60,623 bases of DNA. Origin: JBEHYA01 sp048498415. GTDB lineage: Bacteria > Pseudomonadota > Alphaproteobacteria > UBA9219 > RGZA01. The notes below the pieces were generated by a model. That model did no database searches. It was not told where the DNA came from and worked only from the letters and a program-made list of their open reading frames with translations. Below, in pieces: positions 34,272 through 42,635 of the stretch. Location: NCBI GenBank assembly GCA_048498415.1, contig JBEHYA010000001.1, positions 1-60,623 on the forward strand, written 5' to 3'. Each line of letters begins with the position of its first letter. Position 1 is the first letter of the stretch. The position numbers and the translations under genes were made by a program.

Positions 34272-35447
34272 ATGGCCCTCGCGACCACCCCTGCACAGCT
34301 TGCCAACCCCAAAGGTTTTAAAACCTGCGTGACCAACGTGGGCATCAAGAACAGCGATGACGACTTTGTCTGCATTTTCTCGGAAATGCCCTGCGCGTCC
34401 GCCGCCGTATTCACGCAAAGCCGCTTTGCCGGGGCGAGCGTGACCTTAAGCCGCCAGCACGCTGCCAAAGGCAATGCGCGCGCGATTATTGCCATCTCCA
34501 AAAATTCAAATGTTGCCACCGGCGCCAGGGGCGCCGCAGATGCGCTGGAAATCGTGAAAGGCGTGGGCGCGGCGCTGAATATTCCAGCTGAACAGGTGCT
34601 CATTGCCTCCACCGGCGTCATCGGCCGGCTTTATCCCATGGAACGCATCATGCCGCAGGTGAAAAAACTGGGCGGCCAGATGGGCCCGGCTGATTTCGCC
34701 CATGCCGCGCGCGGCATCATGACAACCGATACCGTCTCCAAGCAGGCAAGCGTCAAGGTGGGGGGCGCCACCATCACCGGCATCGCCAAGGGCGTCGGCA
34801 TGATCGAGCCGAACATGGCAACCCTTCTCACGTTTTTCATGACCGATGCGAAAATCGAGGCCACAGCGCTGGATGCGATGTTCCGCCGCGTCGTCAACCG
34901 CACCTTCAACTGCCTGAGCGTGGACAGCGATACCTCCACCAGCGATACCGCCATTATTTTGGCCAATGGCGCCGCGGGCGCGGTGGATGAAAAAGCATTT
35001 GAAACCGCGCTTACCGAACTTGCCACGCATTTAGTAAAGACCATCGCCCGCGACGGGGAAGGGGCGACCAAGCTATTGGAAGTCACCGTGGATGGCGCGC
35101 GCGACGATGCGCAGGCCAAGCGCGTGGCCAAATCCATTTTGAACTCGCCTTTGGTAAAAACCGCCATTCACGGCGCCGATCCCAACTGGGGCCGGGTCGG
35201 CATGGCGATCGGCAAGTGCGAAAGCGATACCGACATCAGCCCGGAAAAATGCGTCATCCGTTTCGGTGCGATGGAAGTCTACCCGCGCCTGCTGAATGAT
35301 GCCGCGCTGGCGGAACTTACCCGGCAGCTCAAAGAGGAATTCGTCAAAATCCATGTGAGCCTGGGCATTGCCACAGGCGCCGCAACCGTCTGGGGCTGCG
35401 ATCTGTCGGCTGAATATGTGAAGATCAACGGGGAATACACCACATGA
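34272..35447 (+). CDS. argJ: Bifunctional glutamate N-acetyltransferase / amino-acid acetyltransferase ArgJ
   Basis: A 391-residue enzyme of arginine biosynthesis. It recycles acetyl groups from N-acetylornithine to glutamate and, in bifunctional forms, also uses acetyl-CoA. The precursor self-cleaves before the nucleophilic threonine T184 in EPNMATLLTFFMTDA. Other signatures are IIAISKNSNVATGARG and GADPNWGRVGMAIGK near residue 298. Length is normal. Its stop overlaps the SCO1-like start by 4 bases, an unusual functional pairing. Confidence 0.96.
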   Translation: MALATTPAQLANPKGFKTCVTNVGIKNSDDDFVCIFSEMPCASAAVFTQSRFAGASVTLSRQHAAKGNARAIIAISKNSNVATGARGAADALEIVKGVGAALNIPAEQVLIASTGVIGRLYPMERIMPQVKKLGGQMGPADFAHAARGIMTTDTVSKQASVKVGGATITGIAKGVGMIEPNMATLLTFFMTDAKIEATALDAMFRRVVNRTFNCLSVDSDTSTSDTAIILANGAAGAVDEKAFETALTELATHLVKTIARDGEGATKLLEVTVDGARDDAQAKRVAKSILNSPLVKTAIHGADPNWGRVGMAIGKCESDTDISPEKCVIRFGAMEVYPRLLNDAALAELTRQLKEEFVKIHVSLGIATGAATVWGCDLSAEYVKINGEYTT

Positions 35448-36061
35448 ACCGCAACCTGCTTTCATTCATCCGCGCCGCCGGCTGGGCGCTTGCCATGGTG
35501 GCCTTTGTGGCCGCCCTGGCGCTGGGTTTTGCGGTCGATAAAAAAAATCCCATCATGCCGTATTCGGAAGGGCTAAGCGGCATCGGCGGCGCGTTTGTCA
35601 TGCGCGATACGCATGGCAAACCGTTTACCGACAAGGATTTAAAGGGCAAGCCCACCGTCATGTTCTTTGGCTATACCACCTGCCCGGATATCTGCCCCAC
35701 TACGCTCACTGAAATGAGTACCTGGCTCACCCGCCTTGGCGGGGATGCCAGCAAGATCAATGTGGTGTTCGTCTCCATCGATCCCGCGCGCGATACGCCC
35801 GAACAAATGGGCCGCTATCTGGCCCTGTTTGATAAGCGCATCATCGGCCTTACCGGCTCGCCGGCAGAACTGGCGATCATGGCCAAGGCCTATCGCATTT
35901 ATTATAAGGCCGAGCCGCTCGGCAACGATAACTACACGATGGATCATACCGCCAGCATCTATCTGCTGAACGGCAAGCAGCAACTGGTCGGCACCATCGA
36001 CTATCACGAGAATGACGAGATCGCGTTCGGCAAAATTCAGCGCCTTGCCAGCTCGCATTAA
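35444..36061 (+). CDS. SCO1/SenC family copper chaperone
   Basis: A 205-residue membrane-anchored thioredoxin-fold protein involved in copper delivery to the CuA site of cytochrome c oxidase. One N-terminal transmembrane helix lies at about residues 8-27. The copper ligands are C80 and C84 in TTCPDICPTT and H168 in MDHTAS. It overlaps argJ by 4 bases rather than sitting with oxidase genes. Family assignment is firm. Confidence 0.94.
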   Translation: MNRNLLSFIRAAGWALAMVAFVAALALGFAVDKKNPIMPYSEGLSGIGGAFVMRDTHGKPFTDKDLKGKPTVMFFGYTTCPDICPTTLTEMSTWLTRLGGDASKINVVFVSIDPARDTPEQMGRYLALFDKRIIGLTGSPAELAIMAKAYRIYYKAEPLGNDNYTMDHTASIYLLNGKQQLVGTIDYHENDEIAFGKIQRLASSH

Positions 36062-36150
36062 CGCGCGCCTTCTGAAAATAAATCAAAAACGATTTCGTGT
36101 GATCTGCGCCACTCGCGCGGCGCATTCGCACAGCAAAAGCAGGTTTTTTG

Positions 36151-36169
36151 TGTTATAATAAGCTTATTA
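36151..36169 (+). promoter_or_regulatory. Extended -10 promoter with overlapping palindrome
   Basis: TGTTATAAT is an extended -10 element (TGn-TATAAT), and the overlapping TAATAAGCTTATTA (36156-36169) is a perfect 14-base palindrome. It lies 48 bases upstream of the NUDT9-like gene and looks like a promoter with an operator, but no regulator is identified. Confidence 0.5.
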
Positions 36170-36216
36170 ATTTTTGAGTTTCGTTCATTCGGTTCCATTT
36201 TTTAAAGGCTGCGCGC

Positions 36217-37335
36217 ATGACATTAAGCGAACGACTCGATGCTGCCGGCCGCGCCTACGATGATTATCTGGCGGCGCCGCACAACATCCATGTCGCCCCC
36301 GCTTATGGTCAGGTGAAGCGCGATCCCGCCAATCCGTCCTATGTGGCGATGCCGCCCGCGCGGGAAGCCCGCGCCAAAGCAGAAAAATGGTATATCGACC
36401 CGGACGAACTTCGTGCGCTAGGCCCCGCGCAGTTCGTGACGCTGGACAAGCGCCCGGTGCTTGAAAATATCAATGGCTATAAAAATCCCTATGGCCCTAC
36501 CGGCCTGAAGGGCCCCGGCGTGCTTGGCGTTGGCTACGATGATCAGGGCCGGCCCATTCCGGAAAACCGGGCGGTGGATGTGGTGTTGCAATTCATCAGC
36601 CCGATTGATGGGCGCATCAAATTCATTGGCGGCACGCGCACCGATACGCATCAGCCCTGTTTTATCGGCGGGTTTGTCGGTGAAGATGTCATTAAAGCCG
36701 CCGCCCGCGAATTTATTGAAGAAGCCATCAGCGGCTCCTTAAAGCTGGAAGAAATTGCGCCACGCCTTGCTGCCGCGCATAAACGCGCCCACGCGGGCGA
36801 GCCGCTTAAGCAAGGTGATTGGGATGCCATGCAAAGCTATGGCATCCAACCCAAACATATTCTGGGCGATGCCGGCGAGATTATCGGGCGTGTGATTGCG
36901 CATGATGACCCGGCGTTTGTTAAGGCCATCATCGATTATTTCGGCCAAAATCTGAAGATAGCCTATGAAGGCCCCTGCCGGGCCGATCCCCGCACGACCG
37001 ATGACCGCTGGTTAGCCACCACGCTCTATACCGGGCTTATTGACCTGGGGGCGGTCGAAAAGCTTTTGCAGGGCCGCGTTTTCCCATACCGCCTCGCGGC
37101 GGGCAGTGATCTGGAAAAACTGTCGTTTCATGATTTTGGTCCGGCATTTGTGAAAAACGCCTTTGGCGATCATGGTGCGTTCGCGTGCATCGCTACCGCG
37201 CATAATCTGGAGAAGCTACGCGATATTACGCCGACGATGACCCGGCAATGTGAAGACGTGATTGCCTCATTGCCCATTCCGGCACGCGGGATTGGCCCCC
37301 GCCGCGATCTGGACACGCGCCCGGCTCTGGTTTAG
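36217..37335 (+). CDS. NUDT9/TRPM2-like Nudix hydrolase, probable ADP-ribose pyrophosphatase
   Basis: A 372-residue protein that matches the layout of the human mitochondrial ADP-ribose pyrophosphatase NUDT9. The pre-Nudix segment NPYGPTGLKGPGVLG (near residue 90) corresponds to NUDT9's NP.GRTG..GRG. A Nudix box follows as GGFVGEDVIKAAAREFIEEA near residues 149-168. Later DPRTTDDRWLATTLYT matches the DPRNTDNAW segment of NUDT9. A 50-70 residue insertion lies between the last two. NUDT9 enzymes split ADP-ribose into AMP and ribose 5-phosphate. These assignments rest on recalled motifs, not alignment. The gene stands alone with its own promoter-like region. Confidence 0.75.
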   Translation: MTLSERLDAAGRAYDDYLAAPHNIHVAPAYGQVKRDPANPSYVAMPPAREARAKAEKWYIDPDELRALGPAQFVTLDKRPVLENINGYKNPYGPTGLKGPGVLGVGYDDQGRPIPENRAVDVVLQFISPIDGRIKFIGGTRTDTHQPCFIGGFVGEDVIKAAAREFIEEAISGSLKLEEIAPRLAAAHKRAHAGEPLKQGDWDAMQSYGIQPKHILGDAGEIIGRVIAHDDPAFVKAIIDYFGQNLKIAYEGPCRADPRTTDDRWLATTLYTGLIDLGAVEKLLQGRVFPYRLAAGSDLEKLSFHDFGPAFVKNAFGDHGAFACIATAHNLEKLRDITPTMTRQCEDVIASLPIPARGIGPRRDLDTRPALV

Positions 37336-38390
37336 GCGGCTTTCTTCAGCGAAGCGATATCAATCACGAAGCGGTATTTCACATCGCTCTTCAGCATGCG
37401 CTCATACGCTTTATTGATATCCTGAATGTTGATGACTTCCACATCGCACACAATGTTGTGCTTGCCGCAGAAATCCAGCATCTCCTGCGTCTCTTTAATG
37501 CCGCCGATGACCGAGCCCGCAATCGTCTTGCGGCCCATGATCAGGCTGGCGCCCGAGACGTCTTTCAGGTCGTTGAGCGAACCCACCACCACCTGCGTGC
37601 TATCGCGTTTTAATAACGCGGTATAGGCGTTCAGGTTATGGCCCACGGGAATGGTATTGAGCAAAAAGTCGAAGCTGGCGGCATGCTTTTCCATCTGCTT
37701 CGCATCCTTGGAAATCAGCACCTCATCGGCGCCTAATTTCCGCGCGTCATCCGCTTTGTCGGGCGAAGTCGTGATCATCACTACATAGGCGCCCATGGCA
37801 TGCGCGAATTTCACGCCCATATGGCCGAGGCCCCCAAGACCAATCACGCCTACCTTCATGCCCTTGCCGACCTTCCAGTGCTTCAACGGCGAATAGGTGG
37901 TAATGCCCGCGCACAGCAGCGGCGCGGCGGCTTTCAAATCCAGATTATCCGGAATACGCACCACATAATTTTCATCCACGGTGATGCGTTCGGAATAACC
38001 GCCAAACGTCATGCCGCCGTATTTTTTATCTTCGCTGTTATAGGTGCCGGTAAAACCGTTTTCGCAATATTGCTCAATGCCCTGCTGGCATGCCGAGCAG
38101 CGGCGGCAGGAATCCACAAAGCAGCCCACGCCAACCGTATCGCCCACTTTGAACTTGGTGACCTTGGCGCCCACTTTCGTCACGCGGCCCAGAATTTCGT
38201 GGCCTGGCACCATCGGGTACAGGGAATCACCGCCCCATTCATTGCGCGCCTGGTGAATATCCGAATGGCACACGCCGCAATACAGAATATCGATGCCCAC
38301 ATCTTCCGGCCCAACCTCGCGGCGATCAATGCGGTACGGTGCGATCGGGGATTTTTCGTTTTGTGCGGCGTAAGCGGCGGTATTGGGCAT
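37332..38390 (-). CDS. Zinc-dependent NAD(P) alcohol dehydrogenase (cinnamyl/YahK-type)
   Basis: A 352-residue medium-chain dehydrogenase. Catalytic zinc ligands are in CGVCHSDIHQARNEWG (C near residue 38) and GHEILG. The structural zinc site is formed by four cysteines in CFVDSCRRCSACQQGIEQYC near residues 88-107. The nucleotide-binding GLGGLGHMGVKFAHAMG is near 177. The layout resembles YahK-type aldehyde reductases, which usually prefer NADPH. The start at 38390 has AGAGG upstream; an upstream ATG would overlap the divergent gene's leader. Its end overlaps the NUDT9-like stop by 4 bases. Confidence 0.93.
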   Translation of the reverse strand: MPNTAAYAAQNEKSPIAPYRIDRREVGPEDVGIDILYCGVCHSDIHQARNEWGGDSLYPMVPGHEILGRVTKVGAKVTKFKVGDTVGVGCFVDSCRRCSACQQGIEQYCENGFTGTYNSEDKKYGGMTFGGYSERITVDENYVVRIPDNLDLKAAAPLLCAGITTYSPLKHWKVGKGMKVGVIGLGGLGHMGVKFAHAMGAYVVMITTSPDKADDARKLGADEVLISKDAKQMEKHAASFDFLLNTIPVGHNLNAYTALLKRDSTQVVVGSLNDLKDVSGASLIMGRKTIAGSVIGGIKETQEMLDFCGKHNIVCDVEVINIQDINKAYERMLKSDVKYRFVIDIASLKKAA

Positions 38391-38484
38391 GTGAACCTCT
38401 AGGCGTTGAGTGGGCGAGGGGAGGGATGCCTGCAATATAAGCCGTCATCTGGCTTTCTCAAGTCAAAGATCGTATATTTTTGTT

Positions 38485-39216
38485 ATGGCGCGAAAAGCAG
38501 CGAAAACCGAAACCAATCATATCGCGATCAGCGGCTCCTCCTATACCTATGCCATCACGCGCACCCGCCGCCGCAGTCTGTGCGTGATGTTTGATGGCGT
38601 TAAAGGCTTCCGCGTACTGGCGCCTTTTCGCGCCACATCGCCCGCCATCCAGCATTTTCTCAATCGCCATCACGACTGGCTCGCCAAGCGTTTGGTGGAA
38701 GGCGCGGCGCTGCAGGAAAAAATAAAAAGCGAATACGCGCATGGCGCCCACGTGCCGTATTTAGGCGAAAAACTGGAACTGGTTTTAAGCGAAGGCAAGG
38801 CCGGCTGCACGCAGGTTGAAAACCGGTTGCATATCACCGGCGCAAACCTGAACCCTGACGATATCCGCCTCGATCTCACGCGCTTTTACAAACAACGCGC
38901 GCGCGAGATTATCAAAACCAGGCTGGATGAATGGGCCCACGCCATGGGCGTTACCTATAAAACCCTTCGCTTCAGCAGCGCCCGCCGCCGCTGGGGCAGT
39001 TGCAGCCATGATAATGAAATTCGCATCAACTGGCGTATCATTATGGCGGCGCCAGAGCTCATCGATTATCTGCTGGTGCACGAACTTGCCCATATCCGTC
39101 ACAAAAATCACGGCCCCCGCTTCTGGCGCTGCGTGGAAGAAGCGCTGCCGGAAAGCAGAATGCTGCGCGCGCAGCTCCGCGCGGTGGAAGGCGAATATTT
39201 AAACCGGCTGCGCTGA
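38485..39216 (+). CDS. YgjP-like zinc metallopeptidase (DUF45, M48-like)
   Basis: A 243-residue protein with the DUF45/YgjP layout: an N-terminal beta domain, the RRRWGSCS motif near residue 169, then the zinc motif HELAH (H199, E200, H203) followed by NHGPRFW. No signal peptide or transmembrane segment is seen, so it should be cytosolic. Substrates of the family are mostly unknown. The start at 38485 gives MARKAAKTE; an upstream ATG would extend it into the divergent gene's leader. Confidence 0.88.
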   Translation: MARKAAKTETNHIAISGSSYTYAITRTRRRSLCVMFDGVKGFRVLAPFRATSPAIQHFLNRHHDWLAKRLVEGAALQEKIKSEYAHGAHVPYLGEKLELVLSEGKAGCTQVENRLHITGANLNPDDIRLDLTRFYKQRAREIIKTRLDEWAHAMGVTYKTLRFSSARRRWGSCSHDNEIRINWRIIMAAPELIDYLLVHELAHIRHKNHGPRFWRCVEEALPESRMLRAQLRAVEGEYLNRLR

Positions 39217-39957
39217 TTACTTGGCGGGCTTGGAGAGCATGCTCTCCAGCTCCTGCACCGCATCAAAAAAGCCGCGCTTGGTCTCGGCCATGTAGGGGTT
39301 GTCTTTCTCAATCGCGCGGAACAGTTCGTCACTGTCATAGCGCACCAGTTCCACCAGCTCCTGCAATAAATCGAATGTTTTAGTGGTCTGCTGCATGGGC
39401 GGCAGCTTCATCGTCACAAAAATCTTGGCAATCATGTGCGTGAGGCCCTGCACATAGGCCATTTCGCGGTCATGCTGCTCAGGCGTGGTGGGAATGGTAT
39501 TGAGGCCAAGGCCTTTCAGGAACTTTTCCAGGCACGCCCCGCGGCCGCCCCGCACATCGCAGATGGCGATATTGAGATTATGAATGCCATGCTTGCCGCT
39601 TTGCGGGCCAAACAGCGGGTGCAGGCTGGCGATATCGACAAAATCCGGCAGGGTTTTAAGAAGAATTTGCGTCGGCAACGTTTTGACGGATGCCACATCC
39701 ATCACCAGCTGGCCCTTCTTTACTTTGCTTTTAATCTGGTCGGCCACGCTTTGCAGGGTGGGCACGGGCGTCGCAATCACCACCACATCGCAGGCACATA
39801 CATCATCCAGTGTGCCGGCCTTTACATTATAGATGGCGGTCACCGGTTTCAGGTCGCGTTTGTTATCGAACACCACGACGTTGAAATAGGGCGTGACATA
39901 TTTCAGCATGAACTCGCCGAACGCGCCGATTCCGATAATGCCAAGCGACTGATTCAT
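39217..39957 (-). CDS. Prephenate/arogenate dehydrogenase-like protein
   Basis: A 246-residue NAD-binding protein with GIIGIGAFGEFML at residues 6-18, VVIATPV near 65 and the SLHPLFGPQSG motif near 114, all typical of TyrA-type enzymes that make 4-hydroxyphenylpyruvate or tyrosine. It is shorter than most TyrA proteins and has no ACT or chorismate-mutase domain. It most resembles the compact arogenate-dehydrogenase type. It is convergent with, and abuts, the YgjP-like gene. Confidence 0.82.
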   Translation of the reverse strand: MNQSLGIIGIGAFGEFMLKYVTPYFNVVVFDNKRDLKPVTAIYNVKAGTLDDVCACDVVVIATPVPTLQSVADQIKSKVKKGQLVMDVASVKTLPTQILLKTLPDFVDIASLHPLFGPQSGKHGIHNLNIAICDVRGGRGACLEKFLKGLGLNTIPTTPEQHDREMAYVQGLTHMIAKIFVTMKLPPMQQTTKTFDLLQELVELVRYDSDELFRAIEKDNPYMAETKRGFFDAVQELESMLSKPAK

Positions 39958-40077
39958 TAATCCCCGCAACAATTGAATGGAAAAGCAGAATAAACGCTAA
40001 GATTATAAAAGCGAATAGCCTTTTTATGCCGCTTTAAGGCGCACTGCCTCGCTTTTCCACTCAAAAAGCCGAAACTC

Positions 40078-40995
40078 ATGACAACCGCCTACGACATCGT
40101 CATCAACGCCAGCGCCGGCACCGTGCTGCAACTGGGCCGCGAACTGATCGAACAGAAAATCACCGACAGCGCCATTGAGACCAACGGCGTGCATTTCATG
40201 GAAGCTGCCGATATCACGGCCAAGCTGCGCGCACTCAAAAAAGCCAAAGCCAATATTCTGCTAATGGGTGGCGATGGCACGGTGGCGGGGGCGGTTGCCG
40301 AATTCATGGATGGGGGGCAGGGCTTCGGCATTCTGCCCATGGGCACCATGAACCTGCTCGCGCGCGATCTCAAAATCCCGCTCACCATTGATGGCGCTTT
40401 GAAAGCCTATGCGCGCGGCTTTAAGCCGGTGAAGATTGATGTGGCGCTGGTCAATGATAATCCGTTTCTGTGCTGCGCGGCGATTGGTGTGATGCCGGAG
40501 GCCGCCGAGCTTCGCGAACAAAACCGCGGCGCATCGCCCGTTGTGCTTATTCCGCAGCTCGCCATGTTCGTCTTCAACGAACTCGATCCCATGAAGCGCC
40601 GGCGCCTGCGCGTGAACATGGATGGCAAGCAGCGCTTCCTGCAGGCTTCCGCGCTGATCATCTCCAATAACCTTTTCAGCGAAGATGAAGGGGGGGATGA
40701 CGGCTTCAAAAAAGAAACGCTGCAGGGCGGCAAGCTGGGGCTTTACAGCATCGCCCCCTTTACCTGGTGGGATAAACTGCGCTTTTTAACGCTGCTGCGC
40801 GTTGGCGGCTGGAAGAAAGATTCCGTGGTGGTCGAACGCGTGGCGCGCGATGCCATCGTGCGTACCGGCCGCCGCATAGAAAAAATCTCGCTGGATGGCG
40901 AGACGATGGATCTGAAAACGCCGCTGCATTTTTCCATCAAGCGCCGTTCCGCCGCCATGCTGGTGCCATTACCGGAGGAGGTGGGGACGACATGA
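40078..40995 (+). CDS. Diacylglycerol kinase-family lipid kinase
   Basis: A 305-residue lipid kinase of the DagK/YegS type. The nucleotide-binding GGDGTVAGAVAEF motif is near residue 64, and GILPMGTMNLLARDLKIP follows near 83. These soluble enzymes phosphorylate diacylglycerol or related lipids at the membrane. Its stop overlaps the phosphoesterase start by 4 bases, so the pair forms an operon. Substrate is uncertain. Confidence 0.9.
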   Translation: MTTAYDIVINASAGTVLQLGRELIEQKITDSAIETNGVHFMEAADITAKLRALKKAKANILLMGGDGTVAGAVAEFMDGGQGFGILPMGTMNLLARDLKIPLTIDGALKAYARGFKPVKIDVALVNDNPFLCCAAIGVMPEAAELREQNRGASPVVLIPQLAMFVFNELDPMKRRRLRVNMDGKQRFLQASALIISNNLFSEDEGGDDGFKKETLQGGKLGLYSIAPFTWWDKLRFLTLLRVGGWKKDSVVVERVARDAIVRTGRRIEKISLDGETMDLKTPLHFSIKRRSAAMLVPLPEEVGTT

Positions 40996-41765
40996 AAATC
41001 CTCCACCTCTCCGATGCGCATTTCGGCCGGCAAGATGAAGGCCCATTAGAAGCCTTGATGCAGTCGTTTGAAAATTTAAAACCGGATTTGGCTGTGATCA
41101 GCGGCGATCTCACGCAAGTCGCTAGCCATAATGAATTCGCGCAAGCGCGGGATTTTTTAAAACGCCTGCCCTGCCCATGGCTGGCGGTGCCCGGCAACCA
41201 CGATATGCCCGGCGCCAATGTGCTGGAGCGTCTGTTCATGCCCTATGCCCGCTACAAGCAATATATTACGCCCGATTTAATGCCGGTGCAGGAATTCCCC
41301 GATGCGATTGTGGCCGGCCTCAACTCCGCGCGGCCTGTCATGCCGCACTGGAACTGGGCCAATGGCGTGCTCTCGCGCAAACAATTCCGCCATCTGGCAA
41401 AAGTGATGGCGCCGGCCGCCGGCCGCTGGCGCGTCGCCGTCTTTCACCACCCCATTCATAAAATGGAAGACTCGCCCCTGTCGGTCAAAGTCTTCGGCGG
41501 GCGGCGGGCCCTTGGCGCGATCACCGATTTAAAAATCGATCTCGTGCTCACCGGCCACGTGCATCACGCCTCCGCGGTTACGGTTGGCGAAGGGCCCCGC
41601 ACGACTTTTTTAAGCGCATCCACCAGCCTGTCATCGCGCCTGCGCGGCCAGGAAAATGGTTTTAATTTTGTCACGCTGGCGCCGCAGAATATGGCAATCC
41701 AGATATTTAAATATCGCGGCGGCGCGTTTGCGCCCGATTTCAGCGTCGAACGGCCCAGAAACTAA
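40992..41765 (+). CDS. Calcineurin-like metallophosphoesterase
   Basis: A 257-residue phosphoesterase with the ordered metal-binding motifs LHLSDAHFG (residues 4-12), VISGDLTQ near 35, PGNHDMPG near 66, and TGHVHHA near 184. The fold hydrolyses phosphomonoesters, cyclic nucleotides or pyrophosphates. Translational coupling with a lipid kinase hints at phospholipid or nucleotide turnover, as in LpxH or CpdA relatives, but the substrate cannot be read. Confidence 0.9.
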   Translation: MKILHLSDAHFGRQDEGPLEALMQSFENLKPDLAVISGDLTQVASHNEFAQARDFLKRLPCPWLAVPGNHDMPGANVLERLFMPYARYKQYITPDLMPVQEFPDAIVAGLNSARPVMPHWNWANGVLSRKQFRHLAKVMAPAAGRWRVAVFHHPIHKMEDSPLSVKVFGGRRALGAITDLKIDLVLTGHVHHASAVTVGEGPRTTFLSASTSLSSRLRGQENGFNFVTLAPQNMAIQIFKYRGGAFAPDFSVERPRN

Positions 41766-41869
41766 AAGGCTTCTAACGCAATCTTTATAGAGGCGCGGCC
41801 AAACCGCATCGCATCCTTTTCCGTGATGCGCGAATGTGGTTTCACCCCAAACCATTCAAGGAGAATGCA

Positions 41870-42046
41870 ATGAGCATCAAGGGCAAGATCAACGAGACCG
41901 CCGGTTTCATCGAAGAAGAACTGGGCGAAAAGCTGGGTAACGACAAGATGGCCTGGGAAGGCCGCGCCCAGCGCAACAAGGGCCGCGTCGAAGACGGCAA
42001 AATGCCGAAGCTGACCACGCCCGGCACCGGCCACCCCGAAAAGTAA
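41870..42046 (+). CDS. CsbD family stress protein
   Basis: A 58-residue CsbD-like protein: MSIKGKINETAGFIEEE, then an amphipathic stretch (KMAWEGRAQRNKGRVED). CsbD proteins are abundant small hydrophilic proteins induced by general stress; their molecular role is not known. AAGGAGA lies 6 bases before the ATG and a strong terminator follows, so it forms a single-gene unit. A second CsbD gene is at 48741. Confidence 0.88.
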   Translation: MSIKGKINETAGFIEEELGEKLGNDKMAWEGRAQRNKGRVEDGKMPKLTTPGTGHPEK

Positions 42047-42079
42047 GAAGTTTTGGGCAACTCCGTTGCCTTAAAAGTG

Positions 42080-42112
42080 AAAAAGCCCGGCACCCCTCGC
42101 CGGGCTTTTTTA
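42080..42112 (+). terminator. Terminator after the first CsbD gene
   Basis: GCCCGGC/GCCGGGC stem with a 7-base loop, followed by TTTTTTA. Confidence 0.92.
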
Positions 42113-42161
42113 TTGCGTGGGTTTAGCTATGATAGGCCGTCTTCACCCAAAGGATTTCATC

Positions 42162-42635
42162 ATGCGTTTCACCCGTCTTGTTCTGCCCGTTGTTTTCGCG
42201 CTTGGCTTGCCTGTTGCGGCGCTCGCGCATCATTACGAACTTAAAGGCCTCAAGGTCGGCCATATCTGGGGGCTTGCTGCCGGGCAAACCGTGAATAACC
42301 TGCAGGTCTATGTTCCCATCGAGAACACCAATACGGTGGATGATACGCTGACAAGCGCAAGCGTGGATGGCGCCAACGCCGAATTCAAACTTGATGACAT
42401 GCACATCGATAACGTCAAACTGCCCGCCGGCAAAACCTCCGAACTCATGGCCGGCGGCGTTTATATCGCCGTGTCCGGCCTGAAGAAGGCCGTGAAAGAC
42501 GGCGATACATTTCCGCTTACCCTGCATTTTGAAAAAGCGGGCGAACTGAAAACATCGGTGCATGTGCAGGCGCATGAAGAAGGCGCCGATGCCCACGATT
42601 CCATGGAAGGTATGGATCACGGCACGCTAAAATAA
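42162..42635 (+). CDS. PCuAC-like copper chaperone with altered metal site
   Basis: A 157-residue exported protein. A signal peptide spans residues 1-23 (cleavage after ALA, before HHYEL). The body follows the periplasmic PCuAC fold: LPAGKTSELMAGGVYIAVSG, then LKKAVKDGDTFPLTLHFEKAG. In canonical PCuAC the H-x-M copper pair lies in a segment like GGYHIMLMGL; here that place reads GGVYIAVSGL, so both ligands appear lost, although the first His/Met region (DDMHIDNV) remains. The C-terminal tail (EGADAHDSMEGMDHG) is His/Met-rich and could bind copper. AAGGA lies upstream of the ATG. Confidence 0.82.
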   Translation: MRFTRLVLPVVFALGLPVAALAHHYELKGLKVGHIWGLAAGQTVNNLQVYVPIENTNTVDDTLTSASVDGANAEFKLDDMHIDNVKLPAGKTSELMAGGVYIAVSGLKKAVKDGDTFPLTLHFEKAGELKTSVHVQAHEEGADAHDSMEGMDHGTLK

